From Sphingobacterium sp. HMA12 (GTDB lineage: Bacteria; Bacteroidota; Bacteroidia; Sphingobacteriales; Sphingobacteriaceae), in the NCBI RefSeq assembly GCF_002933815.1, contig NZ_BEYR01000006.1, positions 1 to 64,000 of the forward strand: a stretch of DNA of 64,000 nucleotides, in the 5' to 3' direction. Below are positions 33,731-43,011 of the stretch, in pieces; the first letter of the stretch is position 1, and every line of letters starts with the position of its first letter. A program made the position numbers and the translations under genes. Below the pieces are notes generated by a model, which worked only from the letters and a program-made list of their open reading frames with translations, ran no database searches and had not been told where the DNA came from.

Positions 33731-34914
33731 TACTTATTGTTTACTTTATGCCAGATAATAGTCTGATTTCCAAAAATTTTAGAGAAGCCTTTCACATCGT
33801 CACCAGTATACCCTTTATTCATCTCCCCGTAACTACCGAATTTATTGGACATTAAATCATGCTCCGACTCAGTACCAATCACAACAAAACGATAAGGATG
33901 TAATTCAACGATCACACGCCCCGTTACAGTGTCCTGCGAAGACTGTAAGAATGCTTCGATATCGCGCATCACTGGATCATGCATCTGTCCTTCGTGCATA
34001 TAATTTCCGTAGAAAGCAGCGATTTGATCTTTCCAGGATAATTGCCATTTGGTCAAAGTATGTTTTTCCAGCGTGTGGTGTGCCTTAATCAAAATCACTG
34101 AAGCTGCGGCTTCAAAACCTACACGACCTTTGATACCGATAATTGTATCCCCTACGTGAATATCACGACCGATGCCATAAGGTTGAGCGATTGTCTGCAA
34201 TTCCTGAATGACCTTAACCGATGCCATTTTCTCTCCGTTTAAAGCAACTGGCTCCCCTTTTTCAAAATCTATTGTGATTTGTTGGGGATCTGAAGAAGTC
34301 ACAGGAGTGGGCCATGCCGATTCGGGTAGATATTGATTGGATGTCAATGTTTCCGCCCCACCGACAGAAGTACCCCAAAGCCCCTTATTGATTGAATATT
34401 TGGCTTTTTCTGCCGAGTACTCAACACCATGTTTATTCAAGTATTCGATTTCCGCTTCGCGGGATAACTGTAAATCACGGATAGGTGTAATAATTTCAAC
34501 GCCGGGTATCAAGGTTTGGAAAATCATGTCAAAACGTACTTGGTCATTTCCAGCACCTGTAGAGCCATGTGCAACACATTCAGCTCCGATTTTTTTTGCA
34601 TAGTTTGCAATGGCAGTAGCCTGACATACGCGTTCAGCAGATACTGACAATGGGTAGGTCGCATTTTTCAGTACATTACCAAAGATCAAGTATTTAATAG
34701 TTTCGCGGTAATAGTCTGCTGTTTCGTCAATCGCCGTATGTGATTTTACACCTAATGCATAAGCACGAGCTTCAATATTTTTTAATTCTTCATCCGAAAA
34801 ACCACCTGTATTTACGACGACGGAATGAACCTCTAACCCTAAATCTTGCGTAAGATAAATACAACAAAACGAAGTATCTAATCCTCCGCTGAATGCTAAA
34901 ACTACTTTTTTCAT
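33730..34914 (-). CDS. argG: argininosuccinate synthase
   Basis: Joins citrulline and aspartate with ATP to form argininosuccinate. The 394-residue protein starts KKVVLAFSGGLDTSFCCIYL (PP-loop ATP site) and has AHGSTGAGNDQVRF and KGLWGTSVGG, both family signatures. Family length is about 395-445. It lies between the GNAT gene and argC, all leftward. Its product is the substrate of ArgH, encoded separately at 13781-15112. Confidence 0.94.
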   Translation of the reverse strand: MKKVVLAFSGGLDTSFCCIYLTQDLGLEVHSVVVNTGGFSDEELKNIEARAYALGVKSHTAIDETADYYRETIKYLIFGNVLKNATYPLSVSAERVCQATAIANYAKKIGAECVAHGSTGAGNDQVRFDMIFQTLIPGVEIITPIRDLQLSREAEIEYLNKHGVEYSAEKAKYSINKGLWGTSVGGAETLTSNQYLPESAWPTPVTSSDPQQITIDFEKGEPVALNGEKMASVKVIQELQTIAQPYGIGRDIHVGDTIIGIKGRVGFEAAASVILIKAHHTLEKHTLTKWQLSWKDQIAAFYGNYMHEGQMHDPVMRDIEAFLQSSQDTVTGRVIVELHPYRFVVIGTESEHDLMSNKFGSYGEMNKGYTGDDVKGFSKIFGNQTIIWHKVNNK

Positions 34915-35098
34915 TGAGATAAATTGTTTTTTAGTGTGGTGAAACTATTATCAACCAACCTGACTCTATTTGAGCCTTAAGCTGACCGTTTCATCGCTGT
35001 TCATTATTTATTTTCAATGGCTGCTACGCCAGTTGACATGCTATGTATGATTTTTGCGGAGAAAGGTATATACCATCCAATTTCTCCTGTTAAAGTTA

Positions 35099-35815
35099 TT
35101 AAAATCCTTTTGCAACTTTATTATGCTTTGGGAAATTGACCGCCACGAATTTATTGGCCGATTTCCAAAACTTTGCCTGTATACGTTTTAACAAAGATTG
35201 TTTTTGTGTGATTCGCTCTAAACGCTCCTTTGCTTCATGTTTACGTTGGATCTTTTCTTTCAGCTCACGTTCTTTTTCTTCTGGATCCCAGAGCATAGCC
35301 GTACACATACAATTCTTACGGTCTTTGCTCATTAAAATTTCATAATTCACACAACTCTGACAGCCTTTCCAGAATTCGTCATCGTTCGTCAATTCTGAAT
35401 ATGGTACGGGTTCGTATCCAAGTTCTGAATTAATTTTCATGACAGCAAAACCTGTGGTCAAACCAAATATCTTTGCTTTGGGATATTTTTCACGGGACAA
35501 ATCAAATACCCTTTTCTTAATGGCTTTTGCCAAACCAACCTTCCGAAATTCGGGATTGACTATAAGTCCAGAATTTGCAACGTAATCGCCATGGCCCCAA
35601 GTTTCAATATAACAAAAACCTGCCCATCGACCGTCCCGATGTAAAGCAATTACTGCTTTGCCTTCATTCATTTTGTTGGCAACATACTCTGGTTTACGAC
35701 GCGCAATACCAGTACCACGAGCCTTTGCAGACTCGAACATCTCGTTGCAAATAACCTCTGCATAATGTGCATGCTCAGGTTTAGCCGGAATAATTAAAAA
35801 ATCTGATATAGTCAT
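35099..35815 (-). CDS. GNAT acyltransferase of the arginine operon
   Basis: A 238-residue protein. Residues ~5-165 have the GNAT fold: AVIALHRDGRWAGFCYIETW, the acyl-CoA loop region VNPEFRKVGLAKAIKKRVFDLS, and FGLTTGFAVMKINSELGYEPV. The cysteines near ~170-190 (FWKGCQSCVNYEI, NCMCTAMLWDP) suggest a metal site, and the C-terminal third is a basic helix. It is the first gene of the unit before argG and argC. Because no ArgA or ArgJ is seen here, it may supply the N-acylglutamate synthase step; this is inferred from position only. Confidence 0.72.
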   Translation of the reverse strand: MTISDFLIIPAKPEHAHYAEVICNEMFESAKARGTGIARRKPEYVANKMNEGKAVIALHRDGRWAGFCYIETWGHGDYVANSGLIVNPEFRKVGLAKAIKKRVFDLSREKYPKAKIFGLTTGFAVMKINSELGYEPVPYSELTNDDEFWKGCQSCVNYEILMSKDRKNCMCTAMLWDPEEKERELKEKIQRKHEAKERLERITQKQSLLKRIQAKFWKSANKFVAVNFPKHNKVAKGF

Positions 35816-35928
35816 TGACTTACGACCCTAATAATAAAACAACAACTACTGTCGTGTTTTGTTACTGAATAAATTAAAATAATGGATTCAAAACCATCGG
35901 ACAATCATGGCCTTGTTTGGAAAGATTC

Positions 35929-35955
35929 ACTACCTCAAATCAAGCCCGAGGTAGT
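35929..35955 (-). promoter_or_regulatory. hairpin at the end of the arginine leader ORF
   Basis: ACTACCTC pairs with GAGGTAGT (8 bp, 11-base loop). The stop codon of the leader ORF (35940-35942) is in the loop, and the last Arg codon lies at the stem's edge, so a ribosome pausing at the Arg codons or at the stop would affect its folding. Confidence 0.5.
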
Positions 35956-36074
35956 ATGGGTCGTCGGAAGCGTAAAACAGGTATTTCTACGAAAATGAAA
36001 GCACAGAATACCTTTCTCATAAACTTCTCAAAAGTTTGAGTATAAGAATAGTCGTTCTTTTTGCTGTGTTTCAT
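35940..36074 (-). CDS. candidate arginine leader peptide (44 codons)
   Basis: ATG at 36074 reads MKHSKKNDYSYTQTF..., followed by a hydrophobic middle (VFCAFIFVEIPV) and ends LRFRRPILPRA before TGA. Four of the last ten residues are arginine (codons CGC, CGA, CGA, CGG). The frame begins about 26 bases after a predicted transcription start and about 125 bases before the GNAT-argG-argC genes. Its end overlaps a hairpin. This is the layout expected of an amino-acid-responsive leader, though it has not been seen working. A shorter start at Met19 is possible. Confidence 0.5.
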   Translation of the reverse strand: MKHSKKNDYSYTQTFEKFMRKVFCAFIFVEIPVLRFRRPILPRA

Positions 36075-36106
36075 TTTATGTCTCTGTCAATTTGTTTCTG
36101 ACGTTG

Positions 36107-36140
36107 CAAATGTATAAAAATATTTTTTTCTTTTCCACAA
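36107..36140 (-). promoter_or_regulatory. promoter of the GNAT-argG-argC unit
   Basis: Minus strand: TTGTGG (36135-36140), 20 bases, TACATTTG (36107-36114). It leaves a leader of about 285 nt before the GNAT gene. Confidence 0.6.
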
Positions 36141-36357
36141 TATTATCATGGATTTTTTGCAAAAATCAAAAAATTACAATCAGGACTCAAAACAGGCTTG
36201 TAACCTTCATTTTCAAGCAATTAATTATTGATAACCCCAGCATGTCGCCAGGCCTCAGGCGATATTAATTTGACAATAAAACTGATGAAGGTTTAAGGCT
36301 TTATTAATTGATAAGGGGACTTTTTTCTATGGGTTCGTTATTTTTGGACAAAAACGA

Positions 36358-36365
36358 TACTTTTG
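36358..36365 (+). promoter_or_regulatory. -7 element for the small membrane protein gene
   Basis: TACTTTTG lies 25 bases before the ATG at 36391. The -33 element is unclear. Confidence 0.45.
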
Positions 36366-36390
36366 TATACATCATTTAGAGGAAAATAGC

Positions 36391-36654
36391 ATGTCACCGA
36401 GTTTAATTTTCTATATTATTTTTGCTGTGCCCTATATCATCTTTATGTATTGGCTTGTCAAACAGGACAAACATAAATACGCTTGGGGACTCGCAATTAT
36501 TACTGTGGTCGCCATACTGGCGATTTATGTATCGCAGAAAGCGAGCAAAGTTGCGATGGACAACTATCAACAACATCAGATCGATTCCAGAGAAATCGAA
36601 CGTGAAGAACGTTTGCAAAAACAGCAGGACAGCATCAATCATGCTCAACAATAA
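36391..36654 (+). CDS. small two-helix membrane protein
   Basis: An 87-residue protein with membrane helices at ~5-23 (IFYIIFAVPYIIFMYWLV) and ~31-49 (WGLAIITVVAILAIYV), then a charged, Gln-rich cytoplasmic helix (IEREERLQKQQDS). Two hydrophobic helices plus a clean promoter and terminator make it a likely real gene. No family is recognised. Confidence 0.65.
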   Translation: MSPSLIFYIIFAVPYIIFMYWLVKQDKHKYAWGLAIITVVAILAIYVSQKASKVAMDNYQQHQIDSREIEREERLQKQQDSINHAQQ

Positions 36655-36679
36655 AAAAAGCGGCAATACCGCTTTTTTT
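36653..36679. terminator. bidirectional intrinsic terminator
   Basis: AAAAAAAGCGG pairs with CCGCTTTTTTT around CAATA, between the convergent small membrane protein and oligopeptidase genes. Confidence 0.87.
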
Positions 36680-36701
36680 ATTGTTGTCGTATTATTCCGA
36701 T

Positions 36702-38792
36702 TTACTGGTCGATCCCTTCCAATTTAAACAAAAAAGCATATTCTAAAGCAATCTCCTTCAAATAGTCAAATCTTCCCGAAGCACCGCCGTGCCCGTAATC
36801 CATATCTGTCTTCAAGAGCAAAACAGACTTTCCGGCTTTGATAGTCCGTAATTTTGCCACCCATTTGGCGGGCTCAAAATATTGAACTTGACTATCATGT
36901 AGTCCAGTGGTAACTAGCATATTTGGATATTCTTTCGGTTCAACATTCTCATAGGGCGAATAACTTTTCATATAAAAATAAGCATCCGACTCATTGGGAT
37001 TGCCCCATTCATCATACTCATTCGTCGTTAATGGTATTGTCTCATCCAACATGGTATTCACAACATCCACAAAAGGAACTTGAGCTATGATACCATGGTA
37101 TTGCGCTGCTGCAATATTCGCAACAACACCCATTAATAATCCACCTGCACTCCCCCCTTGTGCATAAAGATGGTCTGGAGAGCTGTATCCCGCTTCAATA
37201 AGGTGCCGCCCACAATCTACAAAATCATTAAAAGTATTCATTTTATGCATCATTTTCCCATCCTCATACCACTGGCGTCCCATTTCTTCACCACCACGGA
37301 TATGTGCTAGCGCATAAATAAATCCACGATCCAATAAACTCAACCGATTGCTGGAAAAACCAGGATCCATGGATGCGCCATAGGAACCATAGGCATATTG
37401 CAGCAGCGGCGCTGTGCCATCTAATTTGGTTCCTTTCTTGTAAACGAGAGAAATAGGCACTTTTACACCATCCCTCGTCGGGGCATAAATACGTTCAGTC
37501 TTATAAGCAGCGCGGTCATAGCCACCCAAAACTTCCTGTTGCTTTAGCAATACTTTGCTCCGATCCCGCATGTTATATTCGTAAACGGAACTTGGCGTCA
37601 CCAATGAGGTATATCCATAACGCAGATTTTCCGTATTGTATTCGACATTTATCCCCGGATATACCGTATAGGCTACCTCTCCAAAATCCAAATAATGCTG
37701 TTCCTGACTGCCCAAATTATAAATCGCCAACTGGGTCAATCCATCTTTTCGTTCGGCTATTGCCAAAAATGACTTAAACTCTTCGATGTCACTCACCAGC
37801 ACATCTGGACGATGTGCCAAGAAAGTAGTCCAATGTTCGCGCCCCGTTTTGTCCAGCGGGCATTGCATCACCCGGAAGTTAATAGCGTCATCATTGGTCA
37901 ATATCAAAAAACGATCTTCCAAAGGAACTATGGTATAAAGCACATCATTCCGACGCGGTTGAAAAACCTTAAAATCATCATTGGGAAGATCGGCATCCAA
38001 CAACCATATTTCGGAAGACAAAGTCCCTTCCGAACTGATGATAATGTATTTACTATTTTTTGATTTACCGACTGCGATGTAATTTGTATTATCTCTTTCC
38101 TCATATACAGACACATCAGTGGAAACATCTGTTCCCAGTGTATGTCGCATAATTTTTTCACTCAGTAGTGTCACTGGGTTCTTCGCTGTATAAAACAGTG
38201 TCTGGTTATCATTCCCCCAGATTGCAGTACCTTCGGTATTAGCAATTCGATCAGGGTAAATCTCACCTGTCTCCAGATTCTTAATGTATATTGTATATTC
38301 CCTTCTGGAAACCGTATCCACACTAAAAGCTAGCAAACGATTGTCCGGACTAATTGAAAACCCCTTAGCAGTATAATAGGCATATCCTTCCGCTAGCTTG
38401 TCAATATCCAATAATAATTCTTCGTCGGCATCCAAACGACCTTTCTTGCGGCAAAACTTAAAATATTGATACCCCTCCTCAGTTCTGCTGTAATAATAGT
38501 AACCGTTCTTAAAGTAAGGTACGGACTCATCCTTTTCCTTGATGCGAGATTTCATTTCCCGGAATAAGTCTTCCTGAAAAGATTCCGTACCTTTTAACAT
38601 TGCGGCAGTATACGTATTCTCCGCAGTCAGATAGTCGATAACTTCGGCGGATCGTTGTCCTTTTTTAAAATAGTCAATCATCCAGTAATAGTTATCCACG
38701 ACAGTATCACCATGAATCTGTCTTTTGTATGGATGTGTTGCAGCTATTGGGGCCGAAACTTCGGGCCAATGTATATTTTTGTTATCTTGCAT
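36702..38792 (-). CDS. ptrB: S9A-family oligopeptidase (oligopeptidase B type)
   Basis: A serine peptidase of 696 residues from the ATG at 38792 (the frame also has a GTG 16 codons upstream). Residues ~1-400 form the beta-propeller (WPEVSAPIAATHPYKRQIHGDTVVDNYYWM at the start). The C-terminal alpha/beta-hydrolase domain has YGSYGASMDPGFS, HIRGGEEMGRQWYEDGKM, the nucleophile in AQGGSAGGLLMG, and the catalytic His in YGHGGASGR. Oligopeptidase B cleaves short peptides after basic residues; the EEMGRQWY and GGSAGG contexts fit it better than prolyl oligopeptidase. No signal peptide is seen. Confidence 0.85.
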   Translation of the reverse strand: MQDNKNIHWPEVSAPIAATHPYKRQIHGDTVVDNYYWMIDYFKKGQRSAEVIDYLTAENTYTAAMLKGTESFQEDLFREMKSRIKEKDESVPYFKNGYYYYSRTEEGYQYFKFCRKKGRLDADEELLLDIDKLAEGYAYYTAKGFSISPDNRLLAFSVDTVSRREYTIYIKNLETGEIYPDRIANTEGTAIWGNDNQTLFYTAKNPVTLLSEKIMRHTLGTDVSTDVSVYEERDNTNYIAVGKSKNSKYIIISSEGTLSSEIWLLDADLPNDDFKVFQPRRNDVLYTIVPLEDRFLILTNDDAINFRVMQCPLDKTGREHWTTFLAHRPDVLVSDIEEFKSFLAIAERKDGLTQLAIYNLGSQEQHYLDFGEVAYTVYPGINVEYNTENLRYGYTSLVTPSSVYEYNMRDRSKVLLKQQEVLGGYDRAAYKTERIYAPTRDGVKVPISLVYKKGTKLDGTAPLLQYAYGSYGASMDPGFSSNRLSLLDRGFIYALAHIRGGEEMGRQWYEDGKMMHKMNTFNDFVDCGRHLIEAGYSSPDHLYAQGGSAGGLLMGVVANIAAAQYHGIIAQVPFVDVVNTMLDETIPLTTNEYDEWGNPNESDAYFYMKSYSPYENVEPKEYPNMLVTTGLHDSQVQYFEPAKWVAKLRTIKAGKSVLLLKTDMDYGHGGASGRFDYLKEIALEYAFLFKLEGIDQ

Positions 38793-39060
38793 ATACGCTA
38801 TTAATTCGCTAAATCTCGTCTTTTTAATTAAAAAAAACACTTATTATTATATGTTCCTCGCGATCGCACGATCGCCCAAAGGAATTCAATTTAACGCATT
38901 TCTTTAAAAATATCAAAACGATATTTAAACATGGCAGATCGGTTTCAGACTATTTTATGGTTTTTCATACTTCGCAATACGCATCCTCCCAGTCTGTACC
39001 GTTACGGGCACGAAAAGTCACTTTTAATAAAAATTAACAATTCAAGAGGGGCAATAATAC

Positions 39061-39068
39061 TATCTTTG
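39061..39068 (+). promoter_or_regulatory. -7 element for the S8 peptidase gene
   Basis: TATCTTTG lies 24 bases before the ATG at 39092. An AGGAG is found between it and the ATG, unusual in this sequence. Confidence 0.5.
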
Positions 39069-39091
39069 CTACTGTGCTAGGAGAAAATTTT

Positions 39092-40717
39092 ATGAATTTA
39101 AAGAAATCATTATATCTGATTGCCCTGGGTGTGTTGCCGGTAATCTCGTTTGCTCAAAGTGAATCTGTTCCTCCAAATTGGTATAACTTGGATTATCACA
39201 CGGATGGTGTGATGGGAATCAGTACGGAGAAAGCCTATAAAACTTTATTAAAGGGAAAAAAATCAACACCTGTCATTGTTGGCGTTTTGGACGGTGGGGT
39301 GGATGTCTTTCACGAAGATCTGAAGGATGTCGTTTGGATCAATCCAAAAGACAGTCTGTCCAATGGGAAAGATAATGATGGTAATGGGTATATCAATGAC
39401 AAGTACGGTTGGAACTTTATTGGCAATGCCGATGGGAAAGATGTTCAATTTGACAACCTGGAACTTACGAGGCAATTAAGGATTTTAGACAAAAAATTTG
39501 CGGGTGTCACCCCTACGACTGAACTGAATGAAGCCGACAGGAAAGCTTTTTTGGCCTATCAAAAGATGGTGGTTAAGTACAAGAACAAGCTAGAAGAAGC
39601 CAAAATGGGGCAGTTTTCCTATGATGCCCTTAAACGTAATCTAGATGCTGTGGTCCGTGAAATAGGTAAACAACCGGCAGAAATCACCTTGACCGATCTG
39701 GAGAACTTCAACCCAAAATCGAATAATCAACGTATCGCACTCGGTTATGCGAAAGATGAGATTCAAACCAACGGTTTTGTCAAGTTTTTTGATGATATCA
39801 CGGAGGGTGCAAAATATTTCAACAATCAGGTTGAATACCATTTGAACAAGGAATACGATTCCCGTCCCATTGTTGGCGATAATTACGAAGATGCCTCCGA
39901 ACGTTATTACGGAAATGCGGACGTGAAGGGGCCTGATGCGCTTCATGGCAGCCATGTAGCCGGTATTATTGCCGCCAATCGCAACAACAAGATTGGCATC
40001 AATGGCGTTGCAGACAACGTCAAAATTTTAGCTGTACGTTTGGTTCCGGACGGTGATGAACGTGACAAAGATGTCGCAAATGCAATCCGTTATGCAGTAG
40101 ACAACGGCGCAAAAGTGCTCAATATGAGTTTCGGAAAAAGCTATGCACACAACAAGCAAACCGTGGATGAGGCCGTTAAATATGCCGAGTCCAAAGACGT
40201 ATTAATGGTACATGCAGCAGGGAATGACAGTGAGGATAATGATGTGGAACCAAATTTTCCGATGAAATACTACACCGATGCAAAGGGAGATACTACCGGT
40301 ATCGCAAACAACTGGATCACCGTGGGTGCAACGGGCTTATATCCGGACAACGCGCTTTTAGCCGATTTTTCCAACTATGGTAAAAATTCAGTTGATGTAT
40401 TTGCTCCCGGCGTACGGATTAATTCCACTATTCCAGATTCACAGTATAAAGAAGAACAAGGAACAAGTATGGCTGCTCCGGTAGTCGCCGGACTGGCAGC
40501 TATGATACGCTCTTATTATCCGAATCTCTCCGCTGTGGAAACCAAAAAGGTCATTTTGGAATCTGTGGAAAAACCGGTGGGAATGGTTCAGATCAAGGTG
40601 GGTGAAGATGCGACAAAAATGGTTAAATTAGCAGATATTTCTGTTACTGGAGGAATCGTTAATGCATATAATGCGATTCTTAAAGCTGAAGAATTTAGTA
40701 GTAAAAAGAAAAAATAA
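39092..40717 (+). CDS. exported subtilisin-like (S8) serine peptidase
   Basis: A 541-residue peptidase with a signal peptide (to ~ISFAQ, residue 22). The catalytic triad is Asp67 (GVLDGGVDV), His288 (LHGSHVAGIIA) and Ser459 (GTSMAAPVVAG); the oxyanion Asn is in HAAGNDSED. A segment of about 170 extra residues separates Asp and His compared with subtilisin. It includes a charged helical stretch (KAFLAYQKMVVKYKNKLEEA). Start at 39092 rather than 39074 is set by AGGAG and the signal peptide. No C-terminal sorting domain is seen, so a periplasmic place is likely. Confidence 0.88.
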   Translation: MNLKKSLYLIALGVLPVISFAQSESVPPNWYNLDYHTDGVMGISTEKAYKTLLKGKKSTPVIVGVLDGGVDVFHEDLKDVVWINPKDSLSNGKDNDGNGYINDKYGWNFIGNADGKDVQFDNLELTRQLRILDKKFAGVTPTTELNEADRKAFLAYQKMVVKYKNKLEEAKMGQFSYDALKRNLDAVVREIGKQPAEITLTDLENFNPKSNNQRIALGYAKDEIQTNGFVKFFDDITEGAKYFNNQVEYHLNKEYDSRPIVGDNYEDASERYYGNADVKGPDALHGSHVAGIIAANRNNKIGINGVADNVKILAVRLVPDGDERDKDVANAIRYAVDNGAKVLNMSFGKSYAHNKQTVDEAVKYAESKDVLMVHAAGNDSEDNDVEPNFPMKYYTDAKGDTTGIANNWITVGATGLYPDNALLADFSNYGKNSVDVFAPGVRINSTIPDSQYKEEQGTSMAAPVVAGLAAMIRSYYPNLSAVETKKVILESVEKPVGMVQIKVGEDATKMVKLADISVTGGIVNAYNAILKAEEFSSKKKK

Positions 40718-40793
40718 ATATTATTCTCGTTTTTGTATACCAAAACCATCTTTTGTCCGTTTAATTAATTAACTTACAGGGACAAAACTCAAG

Positions 40794-40991
40794 ATGCTTA
40801 TGGTAGAAAACTTTACCCAATCAGAAAACGAAGTTCAAAATTTGCTAACCCAAAACGAGAAGGTAATGACTGACGAGGATATAGAAAATGAATTGAAACT
40901 TCAATTACCCAAAATGTTGCTTAATCCAAGCAAAAAATGTATTGCGAATATCATGGAATATTCCAAACAAATGGAAAAAAGAAAGGCCTAA
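40794..40991 (+). CDS. small acidic hypothetical protein
   Basis: A 65-residue soluble protein, mostly helical (EVQNLLTQNEKVMTDEDIENELKLQLPKMLLNPS, then KKCIANIMEYSKQME). A second ATG lies two codons in. It follows the S8 peptidase by 76 bases and ends in a terminator, so it may be co-transcribed. No family is recognised. Confidence 0.55.
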   Translation: MLMVENFTQSENEVQNLLTQNEKVMTDEDIENELKLQLPKMLLNPSKKCIANIMEYSKQMEKRKA

Positions 40992-41008
40992 TCCAGAGAT
41001 TAGGCCTT
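40983..41008 (+). terminator. intrinsic terminator
   Basis: AAGGCCTAATC pairs with GATTAGGCCTT (11 bp, loop CAGA), followed by ATTTATTG. It overlaps the stop of the small acidic protein gene. Confidence 0.75.
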
Positions 41009-41211
41009 ATTTATTGAAATAAAATCAACTTTTCTACTTCCTATTATCTAAGCAGATAAGTGACCTTACCATATTCCTAAAATACCTGATAGATTCATCC
41101 CCCACGCCCTATTATTGCAATCCATTTGTGTCCCATATTAATCTGCTCGATGAGCCCTGTGTAAGCGTTAAGTTTTCTTTTTTGATAGAAATTTTGGCTA
41201 GTTTTGGAGTG

Positions 41212-41889
41212 ATGTTAAAACAAGAACGATACAAAGCTTTTGTGGAATATTTTTCCAAAAATAATCCCGATGCGCAGACAGAACTCAACTATAGTAATCC
41301 GTATGAATTACTTGTTGCAGTCATTCTATCGGCCCAATGTACAGACAAGAGAATTAATCAGATCACGCCTAAGCTATTTGAACGTTATCCCGATGCTCAT
41401 ACTTTAGCTGCCTCCAGTGTGGATGAGGTATTTAGTTATATCCGCTCGGTAAGCTATCCAAATAACAAAGCCAAGCATCTGGTCGGGATGGCACAAATGC
41501 TCATTGAAAAATTTGACAATGTTGTTCCCGAACAGATCGAAGATTTAGTCAAGCTTCCGGGGGTCGGTAGAAAAACGGCTAATGTCATTTCCTCTGTCGT
41601 ATATCATAACCCCGCAATGGCCGTGGATACGCATGTGTTCCGTGTGGCGAATCGGCTCGGCCTCACCTATCGTGCAACAACCCCCTTGGCCGTAGAGAAA
41701 CAATTAGTCAAAAATCTCCCCAAAGAGACCATTGCCGTTGCGCACCATTGGTTAATCTTGCATGGACGATATATTTGTCTGGCCAGAAAACCACTTTGCG
41801 AAAAATGCCCGATTACCTATATGTGTAAATACTTTGAGAAAACACATCACATCAAGAGCGCTCCGAGCGCTACAGAAAACGAAAACTAA
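41212..41889 (+). CDS. nth: endonuclease III
   Basis: DNA glycosylase/AP lyase that removes oxidised pyrimidines. From the ATG at 41212 the protein has 225 residues and begins LKQERYKAFVEYFSKNNP, as in relatives; the 28 upstream codons are not conserved in character. The helix-hairpin-helix LPGVGRKTANVI carries the catalytic Lys, AVDTHVFRVANRLG the catalytic Asp, and a [4Fe-4S] site C-x6-C-x2-C-x5-C lies near the end (CLARKPLCEKCPITYMC). It is followed 67 bases later by recA. Confidence 0.93.
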   Translation: MLKQERYKAFVEYFSKNNPDAQTELNYSNPYELLVAVILSAQCTDKRINQITPKLFERYPDAHTLAASSVDEVFSYIRSVSYPNNKAKHLVGMAQMLIEKFDNVVPEQIEDLVKLPGVGRKTANVISSVVYHNPAMAVDTHVFRVANRLGLTYRATTPLAVEKQLVKNLPKETIAVAHHWLILHGRYICLARKPLCEKCPITYMCKYFEKTHHIKSAPSATENEN

Positions 41890-41906
41890 TTTTTTTAGTG
41901 AAAATA

Positions 41907-41937
41907 TTTGGTTTATTCTTTTTTATTTTTAATTTTG
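41907..41937 (+). promoter_or_regulatory. recA promoter
   Basis: TTTG (41907-41910), exactly 19 bases, TAATTTTG (41930-41937), about 20 bases before the recA ATG. No LexA-type palindrome is obvious. Confidence 0.65.
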
Positions 41938-41956
41938 ATAAATATATACTAAAAAT

Positions 41957-42982
41957 ATGAGCAACACAGATAAATTAAAAGCGTTACAGCTGACGTTAGA
42001 TAAATTGGAAAAGAACTTTGGAAAAGGTTCGATTATGAAATTAGGAGATACAGCTGTTGAGCCTATCGAGGCGATTTCTACGGGATCCTTAGGTTTGGAT
42101 ATCGCTTTAGGAATTGGCGGTGTTCCAAAAGGACGTATCATTGAAATATATGGACCTGAATCTTCAGGTAAAACAACATTGGCAACGCACATTGTTGCCG
42201 AAGCACAGAAAAAAGGTGGTATTGCGGCAATTATTGATGCTGAACACGCCTTTGATAAATATTACGCGCAAAAGCTAGGTGTTGATGTTGAGAACTTATT
42301 AATTTCTCAACCTGATAATGGTGAGCAAGGGTTAGAAATTGCAGACAATTTAATTCGTTCGGGTGCCATTGACGTTATTGTTATTGACTCTGTAGCGGCA
42401 TTAGTACCTAAAGGTGAGATTGAAGGTGAAATGGGTGATTCAAAAATGGGTCTTCAAGCCCGTTTAATGTCTCAAGCCTTACGTAAGTTGACGGGAACAA
42501 TTTCCAAAACCAACTGTTGCTGTATTTTCATCAACCAATTGCGTGAAAAAATTGGTGTGATGTTCGGTAACCCTGAAACAACAACAGGTGGTAATGCATT
42601 GAAGTTCTACGCTTCTGTACGTTTGGATATCCGTCGTACATCGCAGATTAAAGATTCTGACGAGGTATCCGGTAACCGTGTTAAAGTTAAAATTGTTAAA
42701 AATAAAGTGGCGCCTCCATTCCGTATTGCTGAATTTGATATCATCTTTGGGGAAGGTATCTCAAAAGTCGGTGAAATCATAGACTTAGGTGTTGAATATG
42801 GTATCATCAAAAAAGCGGGGTCCTGGTTTAGCTACGGTGAAACCAAATTAGGACAAGGTAGAGATGCCGTAAAAGCCCTATTGTTTGACAATCCAGATCT
42901 AATGGATGAACTTGAGGCAAAAATCCGTACGGAAGTAACAGGAGAAGATCCTATGCTTCATGTAGAGGAAAATGAAGACTAG
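41957..42982 (+). CDS. recA: recombinase RecA
   Basis: ATP-dependent strand-exchange protein for recombination and SOS induction. In 341 residues it has Walker A GPESSGKTTLATHI, the QPDNGEQGLEI loop, Walker B VIVIDSVAALVP, the L1 segment EIEGEMGDSKMGLQARLMSQALRKL, and the L2 loop INQLREKIGVMFGNPETTTGG. The length is slightly short of E. coli RecA owing to a shorter acidic tail (LHVEENED). It has its own promoter and terminator. Confidence 0.97.
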   Translation: MSNTDKLKALQLTLDKLEKNFGKGSIMKLGDTAVEPIEAISTGSLGLDIALGIGGVPKGRIIEIYGPESSGKTTLATHIVAEAQKKGGIAAIIDAEHAFDKYYAQKLGVDVENLLISQPDNGEQGLEIADNLIRSGAIDVIVIDSVAALVPKGEIEGEMGDSKMGLQARLMSQALRKLTGTISKTNCCCIFINQLREKIGVMFGNPETTTGGNALKFYASVRLDIRRTSQIKDSDEVSGNRVKVKIVKNKVAPPFRIAEFDIIFGEGISKVGEIIDLGVEYGIIKKAGSWFSYGETKLGQGRDAVKALLFDNPDLMDELEAKIRTEVTGEDPMLHVEENED

Positions 42983-43011
42983 TTGCTGTAAAAATTAGTA
43001 TAATGTAGGTG

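Noticed and set aside
38862..38880. GCGATCGC-type palindromes before the oligopeptidase gene
   Set aside because: They recall HIP1 sites of cyanobacteria, but a single short occurrence is expected by chance.
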